A DNA stretch of 64,000 nucleotides from Chaetoderma sp. LZ-2023a (GCA_034401795.1 CM067360.1:51012073-51076072); one strand, 5' to 3'. Numbered from the stretch's first letter, positions 21,381 through 31,740 are shown. Numbers and translations are program-made. The notes: a model not told the origin generated them from the sequence alone.

Positions 21381-22157
21381 GAAGGAAATTTCAATTTCCC
21401 TTTCTCCGAGATCTAACAATACTCACCATTCTATTACTTCTGATACAAGCTATCCTGGATAGCTGGCCCTAGGACTATAGACTTAGTAAGCTTTACCGAC
21501 TCCTGGAACCGGGTACTCGGCTCCCAACTGCCGAGTACCCATTTGCCATGAAGCTCATATTGTTTGCATAGCCACCAAACAAGAGATACCCATGGCTTGC
21601 CTCCGTGGGGCTGGGAGGCTGGGTTCGTAATAGAATGGCGAGTATTGTTAGATCTCGGAGAAAGGGAAATCGAAATTTCCTTGATTCTCGTTCAATCAAT
21701 ACTCACCATTCTATTACTTCTGGTATACACCAGATTTAGACAGTAACCTGGTGGAAAGGGGCAAGCCATCAACTGCTACCTTTGCCCCTTGGAGAAAGAG
21801 CTAGATGTAAACTTGATTAATGGAGACCTTAAAGGACCATCAAGTTAACGGAACCGAAACACATTCGCATCACTGCCCTCCCCTTTTTTTCTCCTAAGAA
21901 AAGGGAGAGAACTCATGAATATGCCAAGAGGGTTAACTGCTCTTTGCATATACTAGCCTGGGAATGAGCATGAATATGGCAAAAAAGGGAGAAGAGCAGT
22001 GTGGTCATATAACTATCGTTTCAAAACAGCTAATGCGAGTGGATTGGCGGACTCTGACAAATCCCTCTTATAATAATCCGTGAAAGAGGACTCACAGTGC
22101 CATTGTGCAACAGCCATGATGTCCTCTAACGGAACACCATTGTAAAGGGCGGTCGAC
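21381..22157 (-). mobile_element. DIRS fragment D2 (3' end and YR tail)
   Basis: Begins with the same GAAGGAAATTTCAATTT terminus as D1. It includes the 3' terminal repeat, an ICR (about 21626-21728), the 3' non-coding region and the last codons of YR, and ends at 22157, where LINE sequence starts. Its terminal repeat (AATAGAATGGCGAG, CCTAGGACTATAG) most resembles that of copy E, not that of B, so B is not its missing half. Confidence 0.85.
22012..22157 (-). pseudogene. DIRS D2 tyrosine recombinase C-terminal fragment
   Basis: Corresponds to copy A 7123-7267. It retains the end of the catalytic domain, with the NGVPLEDIMAVAQWHCES block and the nucleophile region FTDYYKRD-like, then is cut at the DIRS-LINE junction at 22157. 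The HxxR box is lost. Confidence 0.7.
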
Positions 22158-22213
22158 CCCTGTTTAAGACTATATGCTCGGCCTCAACGTGGCGCAGGGG
22201 TGTAACCCACTGG

Positions 22214-22842
22214 GTGTCAATCCAGACATTTGGAGGGGCTAACCAGAGCATTATGCACAACGCTAATGAAATTACACTTGGAGATCGAATCAATCGAAAT
22301 GGTGCTCGCCCTGTGAGGATCCGCCAGGCAGGTGCAGCGCCGGGCTCCATGCCTCGAAGGAGCCCACCCTCAGCTACTGGAGGTCCCATCAACTCGTCTT
22401 GTGGAGCCAGGGGACGAGGATGGAGAGCTACTGGCCAACGGAAAGAGAAGACCAAACCCAAAGAGAACCCCAGTATCAACATCATGCACTGGAATGCAGA
22501 AGGGGTTACCAACAAGAAATCAGAGCTCGAACAGTTCCTGTACGAAAACAACATTGATATCTGCTGCATTCAAGAGACACACCTGCAAGAAGGAAAACCA
22601 TTTAAGATCAGAGGTTACCAGATTTTCCGGTGTGATCGAAGAGGAAGAAAGAAAGGTGGGGGTGATGACCTTGGTCCGAAACAGCGTGAACGCCAGCCAG
22701 ATCAAAACCTTTATGGAAGAGGCAGAATATATCAAGATCAAGGTAACAACCAGCAACTCTGTGATTGAAATTGTCAATTATTACTGCCCTAATGACAAGA
22801 ATCTCTCACTTGACACAATCCAGGTCCCGGACTGCCACTTCC
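22214..22842 (+). pseudogene. LINE ORF2 5' part: N-terminal region and start of endonuclease
   Basis: The frame from 22214 has a basic Pro-rich start, then NIMHWNAEGVTNKKSELEQF and DICCIQETHL, the first motifs of an AP endonuclease (asparagine and QET glutamate). Near 22658 the frame shifts (a G-run after AAAGGTGGGGGT) and continues as MTLVRNSVNA and VNYYCPNDK. It is interrupted at 22842 inside the endonuclease, exactly at the hAT target duplication CCACTTCC. The catalytic continuation lies at 26949. Confidence 0.85.
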
Positions 22843-22973
22843 CAGGGTTGGAAAAAAATCGATTTTTTTCAAAAAAATCAAATCAATCGATTTTTTGGAT
22901 TTAAATCGATTTCAATGATTTAAAATCGATTTTTATTCGCGACATCCCAGGAAATTACGTAAAACTTATACAG

Positions 22974-23340
22974 TGAAACCTGTATTAAGACACTGGCTGT
23001 GGGAGTCGCAGAAGGTGGTCTCTTAAGACAGGTGGTCTCTTAATACAGGTCCAGATGCATTGCTAAACTGTATTTTGGAACTGAATAAAGTGGTATTTTT
23101 ATGACTTATTTTTAACTGAATTTTAAGCTTGCTGGTTTCTTAATACAAAAAAACTTTGTTCGCTTAAGCAGTTTTAACAGTATTATTATTGCATCATTTT
23201 TTATTGCATCATTTTTTTATTGCATCATTTTTCTATTGCATCATTTTTTTATTGCATCATTTTTTTTAAATGATGCAATAGAAAAGCATTTTTTCATTCT
23301 TGAAAAATACAGTCAAAACTGCTTAAGTGACAAAGGCTAT
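22974..23340 (+). repeat. hAT 5' non-coding region with minisatellite and hairpin
   Basis: GGTGGTCTCTTAA-type repeats occur at 23011-23060 (two copies). At 23188-23262 there are about five copies of ATTGCATCATTTTTTT. An inverted pair, GCTTAAGCAGTTTTAAC near 23163 and GTCAAAACTGCTTAAG near 23311, encloses the minisatellite, so this may be a small MITE nested in the hAT element. Confidence 0.6.
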
Positions 23341-23369
23341 GAAATATTTTCAATTCCATAATTAGCAAA

Positions 23370-25220
23370 ATGTCTAACTCCGGCCGAAAACAAGATCCAA
23401 TATGGATTCATTATGAGAAAGTGAAGACCCCAGATAAGGCCGGTGTCCGGGCTGTCTGCAAGGTCTGCCGACACGAACTCCAAGGTATCCCAGAGCGGTT
23501 AAAAAAACATGCAGCCAATTGCACAGGTCCACCAACACCAGCACTTCAAGGTCTAGCTGTAGCCGCAACAGAAACGGGGACTTCATCTCAATCTGAGCAG
23601 CAGCAGCGCGTTGAAACTGTTGTTGATCAAAACGATGTGGTGGTGATGGAAGTTGAACCTCTGTCAACTTCAAGTTCTGCTTCAGCGGCAGTGAAGCGCC
23701 CAGTGCACGGTCAATTAGCTGCTGGTACATTGGCCGCTAAGATACCCAAGCTGAATTATGGTCTACAGAATTATGTCATCAGAACTTCAGCAGAAAAACG
23801 TGGTGAATTAGATCGTGATGTAGCTAGGATGGTGTATGCTACGAACTCCCCATTTCGATTAGTAGAAAATAGACATTTTATAAACCTTGTAAAAGATTTA
23901 CGACCAGGCTATCAACCACCATCCAGAAAGGACATAGGGGGGAAATATTTGGATGTTATCTACACAGAAGAGCGGGAGAAGGCGAGAAAAAATTTGGAAG
24001 GTGAACTTGTCTGTCTAGCATTAGACGGTTGGAGCAATATTCATAACGAGCCTATCGTATGTGCTACAGTGACGACCTGCTTAGGTGATATTTACTTAGT
24101 GGATACTACGGACACCTCTGGACATCCTCACACAGCGGAATATCTTTATGACATTGCGAAGCAGACAATTGAAAACACGCACAATGATTTTGGGTGCATT
24201 ATATGTAGTATCGTCACAGACAATGCTGCTAATGTAGCAAAGATGCGAGAGTTCTTGAAAGAACGACTGGGTTTCAACATGATTGCGTATGGATGCACGC
24301 CTCATCTTCTAAATCTGACTTCAAAGGACTTAGAAATGGGTAATGTTAAGGAGCATGTCACACAAGTTGTGAAGTATTTCCGAAATAACCACTTTGCTAG
24401 TGCCCAAATACGCCAATCATCGTGCAGAAAGTTAGTGATGCCAGCAGATACAAGGTGGAACACAATGTACGATTGTTTAAACTCGTATTGTGAGGCATGG
24501 CCGACACTTGTGACAATCTGTGATGGACATACTGACCGCATAGATGTTGCCATTGCCAATAAAGTTCGTAATGTAGTAATCAAACGTTCTGCAGATGAAT
24601 ACCGACTTTGTTTGAAACCAGTAGCTTGCGCTCTCGATAAAGCTCAATCGGACAATTGCACAATAGCAGAAGCAGTTGAATTATGGAAAGATGTAAAAAC
24701 GGCCCTGCATAATGACACTAATAATTCAACAAAGCGTGCGGCCGATAAGCGTTATCAACAAGCTGTGACACCTCACCACATGCTGGCCAATCTACTCCAC
24801 CCTAAATACCGTGGTCGAAACTTGACTCAGCAAGAACGTGAAACTGCACTCACCGTAGCATCCGAAATCCCTGGTTTGATGACTTTGGTAATCAAATTCG
24901 AGGCCATGGCACCACCATTTCACATTCTTAAATTTAACGACGAAGTTGTTAATGGAGTAACCTCTCTTCATTGGTGGAAGTCGCACAGACGTGACTTCGA
25001 GGATGATCTGCTGGAAGCATTTGAATTCACTCAGCGTCTGATGTCAGCTGTGGCGGCGTCAGCTGGTGTCGAGCGCGTGTTCTCCAGCTATGGGCTCGTG
25101 CAGAGTAAGTTGAGAAACAAACTTGGAACTTTAAAAGCGGCTAAACTAGTATTTCTTTTTCGGTCCCTAAACTGTGACAAAGAAAATGACTTCCGGTTTC
25201 AGTTGAATGATGATTGTTGA
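23370..25220 (+). CDS. hAT transposase, intact 616 codons
   Basis: An N-terminal BED-type zinc finger (residues ~10-51) has C30, C33, H47 and C51 in CKVCRHEL and KKHAANC, for DNA binding. The RNase H-like catalytic core follows: the first aspartate in CLALDGWSN, the second in SIVTDNAANVAKM, the RW motif in DTRWNTMYDCL, and the glutamate in ASAGVERVFSSYG. An alpha-helical insertion typical of hAT proteins is in between. The C terminus (KLRNKLGTLKAAKLVFLFRSLN) is the hAT dimerisation region. The length of about 616 residues is normal for hAT. The ATG at 23370 is the first in frame and follows AT-rich leader. No stop or frameshift is present, and with perfect termini the copy could have been active recently. 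Confidence 0.93.
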   Translation: MSNSGRKQDPIWIHYEKVKTPDKAGVRAVCKVCRHELQGIPERLKKHAANCTGPPTPALQGLAVAATETGTSSQSEQQQRVETVVDQNDVVVMEVEPLSTSSSASAAVKRPVHGQLAAGTLAAKIPKLNYGLQNYVIRTSAEKRGELDRDVARMVYATNSPFRLVENRHFINLVKDLRPGYQPPSRKDIGGKYLDVIYTEEREKARKNLEGELVCLALDGWSNIHNEPIVCATVTTCLGDIYLVDTTDTSGHPHTAEYLYDIAKQTIENTHNDFGCIICSIVTDNAANVAKMREFLKERLGFNMIAYGCTPHLLNLTSKDLEMGNVKEHVTQVVKYFRNNHFASAQIRQSSCRKLVMPADTRWNTMYDCLNSYCEAWPTLVTICDGHTDRIDVAIANKVRNVVIKRSADEYRLCLKPVACALDKAQSDNCTIAEAVELWKDVKTALHNDTNNSTKRAADKRYQQAVTPHHMLANLLHPKYRGRNLTQQERETALTVASEIPGLMTLVIKFEAMAPPFHILKFNDEVVNGVTSLHWWKSHRRDFEDDLLEAFEFTQRLMSAVAASAGVERVFSSYGLVQSKLRNKLGTLKAAKLVFLFRSLNCDKENDFRFQLNDDC

Positions 25221-25403
25221 CTAGACTAGTGAAGTACAATTGCAGCATTATTGAAAACTGAAAGTGAAAAGTGATGACAGACACATCTATCTGTGACTCA
25301 GTTAGGTTTGCGCGATATTGCTTGAGAGAATATCGATATCGTTATTATAAAAAAATTGCGGTATCTCAATAGTCAATATATCGAGTGTTCTGGTTAATCA
25401 CTT

Positions 25404-25582
25404 AATTGTGAATAATTAAAGAATATGCATCCCATCATTCATAACATATTGAATATTTTGAAAGCAATTTCACTGGAAGCCGTTGCTGCCTAAGTCAGCA
25501 ACGGTTTTCAGTGAAATTGCTTTCAAAATATTCAATATGTTTATTATGTTACGAATGATGGGATGTCTATTCTTTAATTATC
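25404..25582. mobile_element. Foldback MITE family 2, copy i (nested in hAT)
   Basis: Near-perfect hairpin with arms of about 85 bp. The inner arms read GAAAGCAATTTCACTGGAAG and its complement, with a tiny loop near CCTAAGT; the outer arms include CATCCCATCATTC and GAATGATGGGATG. It is the best preserved member of a family also seen at 40424, 43828, 46735, 62050 and 62391. Confidence 0.8.
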
Positions 25583-25835
25583 ACTGTTTGAACTAATAAT
25601 ATATAGAGTTCAAAATTTATATATTACGTCATATTAGCAACGATTTTTCAATTTTGTTCACAATTGCATCACAGATACAGTGAGTAGCAATAGGACAGAA
25701 ATGATGCAATGCATAAATCTAACGAATTAGCCCTAATTAGATGCACAAAATCTATGAAGGTATGCAAAAGTCATCATTGTCTAAGTCTATCAACCTTGTT
25801 AACTTCTGTCTTTAAAAATATGCTCAAATTAAAAT

Positions 25836-25942
25836 TGATAAACTGGTGTACATTTTTCAACAATTTTGGTGGACGATGTTGCTGTCTGCGACAGCTCTAT
25901 CATCCACCAAATTTGTTGAAAAATGTACACCAGTTTATCTTT
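25836..25942. mobile_element. Foldback MITE family 3, copy ii (nested in hAT)
   Basis: Hairpin arms GATAAACTGGTGTACATTTT and its complement, closing on GTTGCTGTCTGCGACAGC. Confidence 0.75.
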
Positions 25943-25944
25943 AA

Positions 25945-26194
25945 CCCTTAGCACACTGATGTCGAAATCTTTAAATTTCAAATTAAATTTAAAGATAAAC
26001 TGGTGTACGTTTTTCAACAAATTTTGTGGAAGATGGTGCTGTCACAGACAGCAGCATCGTCCACAAAAATTGTTGCAAATTGTACACCAGTTTATCTTTA
26101 AATTTAATTTGAAAATTTAAATTATCATGCTCCAGAGTGCTAGGGGTTATGTTTATTTTGAAAAATTAAAACTCCTACATCAGTGTGCTAAGGG
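25945..26194. mobile_element. TTAA-flanked MITE (piggyBac-like ends), nested in hAT
   Basis: TTAA at 25941-25944 and at 26195-26198 flank a 250-bp element with inverted ends CCCTTAGCACACTGATGT (25945) and ACATCAGTGTGCTAAGGG (26177-26194), which match perfectly. TTAA duplication is typical of piggyBac and some Kolobok elements. A family 3 hairpin copy (25991-26100) lies inside it. No coding capacity. Confidence 0.8.
25991..26100. mobile_element. Foldback MITE family 3, copy iii
   Basis: Hairpin AAAGATAAACTGGTGTACG with its complement, loop GGTGCTGTCACAGACAGCAGC. It lies inside the TTAA MITE, so it may be part of that element rather than an independent insertion. Confidence 0.7.
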
Positions 26195-26956
26195 TTAATG
26201 TAATGTAATGATGTGTTTACGTGTTACAATGTATATAGTTTCTTGCCAGTTTCAGCAATTACTGATTTTGATTTTTGAAGTTGTAGTAAACTACTTAATT
26301 TAATAACATTTCAATCTTTATTGTTTTAGTGTTAAATAAAATGGAGCCCAAAAGTCCAACTTGATAAGCACTAGCCAATAGTAATCGAGACACTCAATGA
26401 CACTCCAGAGTGACTCCAGACGCATGTCATAGCTGAAAAAAGAGACAGTGTCTTGCTTTAAAAGAGTGTGCTTTTGGAATTAGACTAATAGTAATAGCCA
26501 TACTGGCCCATACATGACTTTTCATGTACACTATTGCTTTAATGGTCATGTAGTGACATGTACGCACATGGAATTCTCCTCTTCTTTACAGCTTACACAT
26601 ACTTAATGATCATACTTTGTACACATGTGTGATGTACTGTGTACATGAACCTCAAGTATGTAGATTGTAGATGTGGACTCGTGCACTGGGTCTAGTCTTG
26701 CTGATGACAAATATGAGCAATTAAGTGTATAATTCTATTTTGTGTTGATGTTCAAGTGCCATGGAAGCAGTAAAATAATTATGTTACTTTAATTTAACAA
26801 AATTACTGTTAATTGTATTAATTACTTGAAAATTCCTCTATTTTTGCAAAACTGATTTAAATCACGATTTTTTCGATAAAAATCGAGTGATTTAAATCAT
26901 GATTTAAATCATGATATAAATCAATTGATTTAAATCAAGCCAACCCTGCCACTTCC

Positions 26957-29058
26957 TCATTGCGGGAGACTTTAATAGCCAGTCCCAGAGCTGGGGATAC
27001 AGAACACTTGATAAACGAGGAGAAGACATTGAAGCATGGCAAGATGAAAAGCACCTTTTACTTGTCAACGATCCCACAGATCAGCCTACCTTCTACTCGC
27101 GCCGATGGCACTCGACAACAACGCCGGACTTGGCATTTTGTACAGAAGACATTCACAGAAACCTCAGTAGAGTGGTCGGATCGCAGTTAGGAGGAAGCGA
27201 CCACCGCCCAGTCCTCCTCTCTCTTTCTGGAAGTATTTCGACCAGTTCACCTCAACATCCAAGGTGGAACTACAAAAAGGCAAATTGGAGTCTGTTCGGC
27301 ATTCGTTCCAATGAGCTTACCCATAATATAGCAGTAGAAGGGAGAAACATCAACAATGTGGTCAAGGAATTTAATTCAAGTATCCTCAAGGCTGCCAATG
27401 AAGCGATTCCTCGAGGGTTCAGGAAAAACTACCGCCCCTACTGGACAACAGAACTGCAAGCAGCACATGATAAACTAGACAAGGCCAGAGAAGATGCAGA
27501 GGGTAATCCCTGTCATGAAAACCACTTCACGCTACAACAAACTAAAGCCAGGTATCTAAAGACCAAGCTGGAGGCCAAAAGAAGAAGCTGGAGGGAAAAG
27601 ACGGCAGGGTTTAATTTAGAGAGAGACACCACAAAACTATGGAGACTGACTAAAGCACTCAATGATGAGGGTGTCAGGGGAGAGAAGATTACTCTTGAAG
27701 AAGATGGACAAACACTGACAGGAAAGATGGCAGCAGATGCCTTTGCGAAGGCATATGCAAAAGAAAGCAACATCTCTATACCACGAATGCGTCAAAGGGA
27801 GGTTAGAAAAGAGCAAAAGGAAAGAACAGACACCAACACTCACGATGCAATGAAAGTTGACATTAGTTTAACAGAACTGAAGAAGGCTATCCGCCAACTG
27901 AAAAAGAAGAAATCTCCCGGGCCAGATGGCATTACGAATGAAATGATCCAACACCTTGGTAATGCATCTCTTCGCAAGTTGCTAGACATCTTTAATCTCA
28001 GTTGGACCAATGGAGAGGTTCCTCAGTGCTGGAAGGAAGCCAGAATGACTCCTATTCTGAAAAAAGGAAAGAACAAGACGAAAGTGCTGAGCTACCGTCC
28101 TATCAGTCTTACAAGCTGCATATGCAAGACCATGGAGCGCATCATCAACCAGCGGTTGCAGTGGTACCTGGAGTCGGAGAACATTATAGTTTCAGAGCAG
28201 GCCGGATTCAGAAGATACAGGAGCACAGAAGATCAAACAACACATCTTGCACAGGTCATAGAGGACACTTTTCAAGCCAAGAAGGTGATGCTAGCTGCCT
28301 TTATCGATCTGCAGAAAGCATTTGACAAGGTGTGGAAGGATGGCCTCCTCGTGAAGCTCCGGCGCACAGGCATCGGTGGCAACATGTTCCGATGGACCAA
28401 GTCATACCTACACAATCGCAGAGCTAGGGTGCTGGTGGATGGACAATCTGGACAGAATGTATTGCTGAGACAAGGGGTGCCATAAGGCGGAGTATTATCA
28501 CCTACTCTGTTCATACTCTTCATCAATGACATTGTAGCAGAGCTGCCCAATGGGATCCAAGCAGCCCTCTATGCAGATGACCTCGTAATCTGGTGCACCG
28601 AGGAGTATACAACGACTGCCACGTACAGAATGCAGCTCGCCTTGGACAGAATTACAGCTTGGGCCAATCGCTGGTGTATTACCATCAACAAAGAAAAATC
28701 ATCAGCCATGCTATTCACACTGTCCACCAAAACCAAGGTTGGCAATCTGACACTGGGCGGTACTCCACTCGAATACGAGGACCAGCAGACATACCTGGGA
28801 GTCACATATGACAGAAGATTAACATGGAAGGAGCACATCCAGAATGCAGAGGCAAAGGCCAGAAGAAAGCTAAACATCATGAGGAAGCTGGCAGGAACAA
28901 AGTGGGGTGCCAATGAAAGGATCCTCAAGACCATCTACCTAGGTGCCGTACGACCACACCTTGAGTATGGATCCAGCTCATGGATGACAACAGCTAAATC
29001 TCATCAACAGAACCTCGACAGGAGTACAAAACCAGGCACTGCGAACACACGTGTCATG
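26957..29058 (+). pseudogene. LINE ORF2 3' part: endonuclease end and reverse transcriptase
   Basis: The endonuclease resumes with LIAGDFNSQSQSWG and ends with GSDHRPVLLSL, the conserved GDFN and SDHRP motifs. The RT domain follows: KKKKSPGPDGITNEM, WKEARMTPILKKG, SYRPISLTSC, EQAGFRRYRST, AAFIDLQKAFDKVW, then the block before YADD, LYADDLVIW, and WCITINKEKS. The only in-frame lesion over about 1.9 kb is TAA at 28483-28485, within the VPQGG motif, where one C-to-T change from CAA would explain it. A one-base insertion near 29019 shifts the frame before the assembly gap. Confidence 0.9.
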
Positions 29059-29059
29059 C

Positions 29060-29559
29060 NNNNNNNNNNNNNNNNNNNNNNNNNNNNNNNNNNNNNNNNN
29101 NNNNNNNNNNNNNNNNNNNNNNNNNNNNNNNNNNNNNNNNNNNNNNNNNNNNNNNNNNNNNNNNNNNNNNNNNNNNNNNNNNNNNNNNNNNNNNNNNNNN
29201 NNNNNNNNNNNNNNNNNNNNNNNNNNNNNNNNNNNNNNNNNNNNNNNNNNNNNNNNNNNNNNNNNNNNNNNNNNNNNNNNNNNNNNNNNNNNNNNNNNNN
29301 NNNNNNNNNNNNNNNNNNNNNNNNNNNNNNNNNNNNNNNNNNNNNNNNNNNNNNNNNNNNNNNNNNNNNNNNNNNNNNNNNNNNNNNNNNNNNNNNNNNN
29401 NNNNNNNNNNNNNNNNNNNNNNNNNNNNNNNNNNNNNNNNNNNNNNNNNNNNNNNNNNNNNNNNNNNNNNNNNNNNNNNNNNNNNNNNNNNNNNNNNNNN
29501 NNNNNNNNNNNNNNNNNNNNNNNNNNNNNNNNNNNNNNNNNNNNNNNNNNNNNNNNNNN
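29060..29559. other. Assembly gap (500 N) flanked by an inverted repeat
   Basis: Exactly 500 N, so the true size is unknown. The last bases before it, GAACACACGTGTCATGC (29043-29059), are the reverse complement of the first bases after it (29561-29577). Left of this repeat is LINE and right of it is DIRS gag. Confidence 0.95.
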
Positions 29560-29577
29560 CGCATGACACGTGTGTTC

Positions 29578-30590
29578 ATGGCCTCCTGGCCAGGAGCCAC
29601 GGCTGACACGCCAGGCACTCCGCTACCACATGGTTCCGCCGCCACCCCATGAAACACTCCGGTCCATGGGGTAGGTCCGCACGGAAAACCGTACGGACCC
29701 GTAACCGTCGCGGAACCATAGCCGGCCACGGGCGCCAACGGCACCCCATGTCCGGCTGCCGGACCAGGCGAGATAGGTGAGTACCACGCCTGGCCCGGCA
29801 CACCGGTTCCCCTGACGGCTGGTGACAAACCAAGCCGCGCCGAACCGGTGCACGGTAACGGATTGGCCTCAGCCGCAGGCGGAGCCGCTGACCTGGCTTG
29901 CGCCAAACCAGACAAATGGAGGCCGGTTCCATCCAGGACGGAATCAACCTCCATATTCTCCACCTGCGGCTTCACGGGCCGCAGCAACCTCTCCTCCTCG
30001 GCCTCATCGTCTTCAGACTCCGAAGAGCCGTCACTAGACGAATAAACCGTGGAGCTGTCCTGGCGGACGGCTCCCACACCTGACGGACCGGCCACCGCTA
30101 CTGGACCACCCGGAGGTGGCCGCAGAGAGACAGAACCTGCCAGGGGGCCGTACGAGACGGCCCCCTTGGTAACCAGTCCAGAATCCTGTCCGAAGACAGG
30201 ATCCGTACCAGGCATGGGGAGAAACTGCCCCCCAACCTTTGGTAGCAGGGACGACACCAGCGTGGGCAGAACGCTATGCAGAAAACCCTGCATAGCCGGA
30301 CCAAACCACGCCGGCGGTGCCATCTCCGCCACCTCCAGCTGGGGACGTGGAGCACCCCCACCGGCCGAACCGGGCGCTCCACGATTTCCTCTCGGACCGC
30401 CTGACCCCGCGTCAGACCCAGCCAAGTCCTTCTGGGCAAGGAACTTAACCATCGTTTCGACGGACCACACTGCACAAACATTACACCTATGATCTATATT
30501 ACACAGGGCACACCTAAAACAGACATGGTCCTTGAACATTACACGGACAAACTTATGGCAGTCGTCACATGATGGCGGGGCTGGCTTGGC
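29578..30590 (-). CDS. DIRS B gag, N-terminal part, open
   Basis: Reads without interruption from the candidate acceptor (30591-30592) to the gap edge: knuckle CDDCHKF and CFRCALC, MAPPAWFGPAMQGF, SSSDGSSESEDDEAEEE, VSAVAPGQEAM. It shows the ancestral frame across the site where copy A is shifted, and keeps the 24 bp (GAVRQDS) that A has lost. After QEAM the sequence leaves gag for the inverted repeat at the gap. Confidence 0.82.
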
Positions 30591-30592
30591 CT

Positions 30593-31490
30593 ATAAAATA
30601 AGCACAAACCTACAATAAACAAGCGGAACGAGACACGGATGGAAGGCAGACAATTAATTTTCAAATATTTTGACTCATAAATTAACCGTAACCTCCCGCA
30701 CCCCACCCCGCCACGTTACAACAACGATCGCATTGATTATGACGACAAGAACGCGGCGGGCACAACACACCCATAATAGATCCTACAGGATGTGCAACGG
30801 CTCCAGGAATCATATCGCATAGCATTCAGGGTATATTTACTAATCAATATAAATTATACTCCTAACGAACGCAGCACGATATGTGAAGAAAACAACAAAA
30901 TGTATAACAACTGCTGTCTCACACGGTAAAACCGCAGACCACGCATCTACTCAAGAATTTTGAAACCACCGATCATTGCAAACCGATCGTGATCGCACGT
31001 AAACTTGATCATTCTAAAGTTTCCGGTACCATTTTTTAGTACGCAGCACCCAGAACAAGATGCGCGAATTAATGAAAAAATTTTTTCTTCACATAAACAT
31101 CCGAGCGACCGGGTGTGACGTCACCCGCTCGGATTCTACGGAGAACGACGTCAGCCGATATTCGTGTTAGAAATACCGTAGCAAACACCTATTTTCATAT
31201 CTGCCGATCGCCTGTTGGGGTTTAAAGAAGGCGATCGTCTGGCATATATCGTTGATAGCACACGTCCCAGATTCTATGGGGTTAGAAATTGGAACATGCG
31301 ACACAACGAAATTTAGAGACCTAAGTCTTTTAACTATGGATATAAAGAACAATACAACCTGGCTGTCTTGGGCGGTATTCTCCATAGTCCTTAGTTATCC
31401 TTTCAGAACACACAAACTATCACTGATTAAAGACTTAGATTCTTTTAAAAAACACTAAAATCCTTAATGCGAAAAGCATGTATTGCACTT
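30593..31490 (-). promoter_or_regulatory. DIRS B leader
   Basis: Collinear and near-identical with the copy A leader. The perfect CRE core TGACGTCA lies at 31116-31123 within the GC-rich palindrome 31101-31132. The 72-codon upstream ORF (31385-31167) is intact. Confidence 0.5.
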
Positions 31491-31663
31491 GTTGCTATGC
31501 AAACAAGAATGAGCTCTATGGTAAACGGGTACTCGGCAGTGGGGAGCCGGGTACCCGGTTCCCAGGAGTCGGTAAAGCTTTCTAAGTCTATAATCCTAGA
31601 GCCGCTGTCAAGGCCAGCTGTATATCAGAAGTAACAGAATGGTGAGTATTGATCGAAGGAGAA

Positions 31664-31740
31664 AGGGAAATTGAAATTTCCTTCCTTCTCATTCGATCAA
31701 TACTTACCATTACATTACTCCTTGATAACACCAGATTTGG
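31664..31740 (-). repeat. DIRS C partial ICR at the B-C junction
   Basis: AGGGAAATTGAAATTTCCTT followed by CCTTCTCATTCGATCAATAC is the circle-junction type sequence found in the ICRs of A, D1 and D2. Its left half is replaced by the 5' terminus of copy B. Confidence 0.8.

Larger units (their letters stand above)
22843..26948 (+). mobile_element. Complete hAT DNA transposon
   Basis: Left terminus CAGGGTTGG (22843-22851) and right terminus CCAACCCTG (26940-26948) are perfect 9-bp inverted repeats. The element is flanked by perfect 8-bp target duplications CCACTTCC (22835-22842 and 26949-26956), the hallmark of hAT insertion. Subterminal zones (22853-22935 and 26855-26935) are packed with AATCGATTT and ATTTAAATC motifs, likely transposase binding sites. 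It encodes one open transposase. Two or three MITEs sit in its 3' non-coding part, and a foldback with five ~17-bp repeats sits in its 5' part. Confidence 0.95.
22158..29059 (+). mobile_element. Non-LTR retrotransposon (Jockey/I-like LINE), split by a hAT element
   Basis: LINE sequence occupies 22158-22842 and 26949-29059; the hAT element sits between. The order is basic N-terminal region, apurinic endonuclease domain and reverse transcriptase, all on the plus strand. The 3' end is lost in the assembly gap. The endonuclease-RT arrangement and the GVPQGG-like and YADD motifs fit the Jockey/I/CR1 group; finer placement is not possible by eye. Few lesions are present (one frameshift, one stop, one further frameshift near the gap), so the copy is not very old. 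Confidence 0.88.
29578..31663 (-). mobile_element. DIRS retrotransposon copy B, 5' part
   Basis: Terminal repeat (31491-31663), leader and the first two-fifths of gag. It is almost identical to copy A over 11280-13361, with only scattered substitutions, so the two are close in age. gag stops at the assembly gap; the rest may be lost or unassembled. At 31663 the terminal GATCGAAGGAGAA passes directly into copy C. Confidence 0.9.

Noticed and set aside
21381..31663. D2 and B as the two halves of one DIRS element split by the LINE
   Set aside because: Their terminal repeats belong to different variants (D2 is like E, B is like A), and about 4 kb of the middle would be missing.
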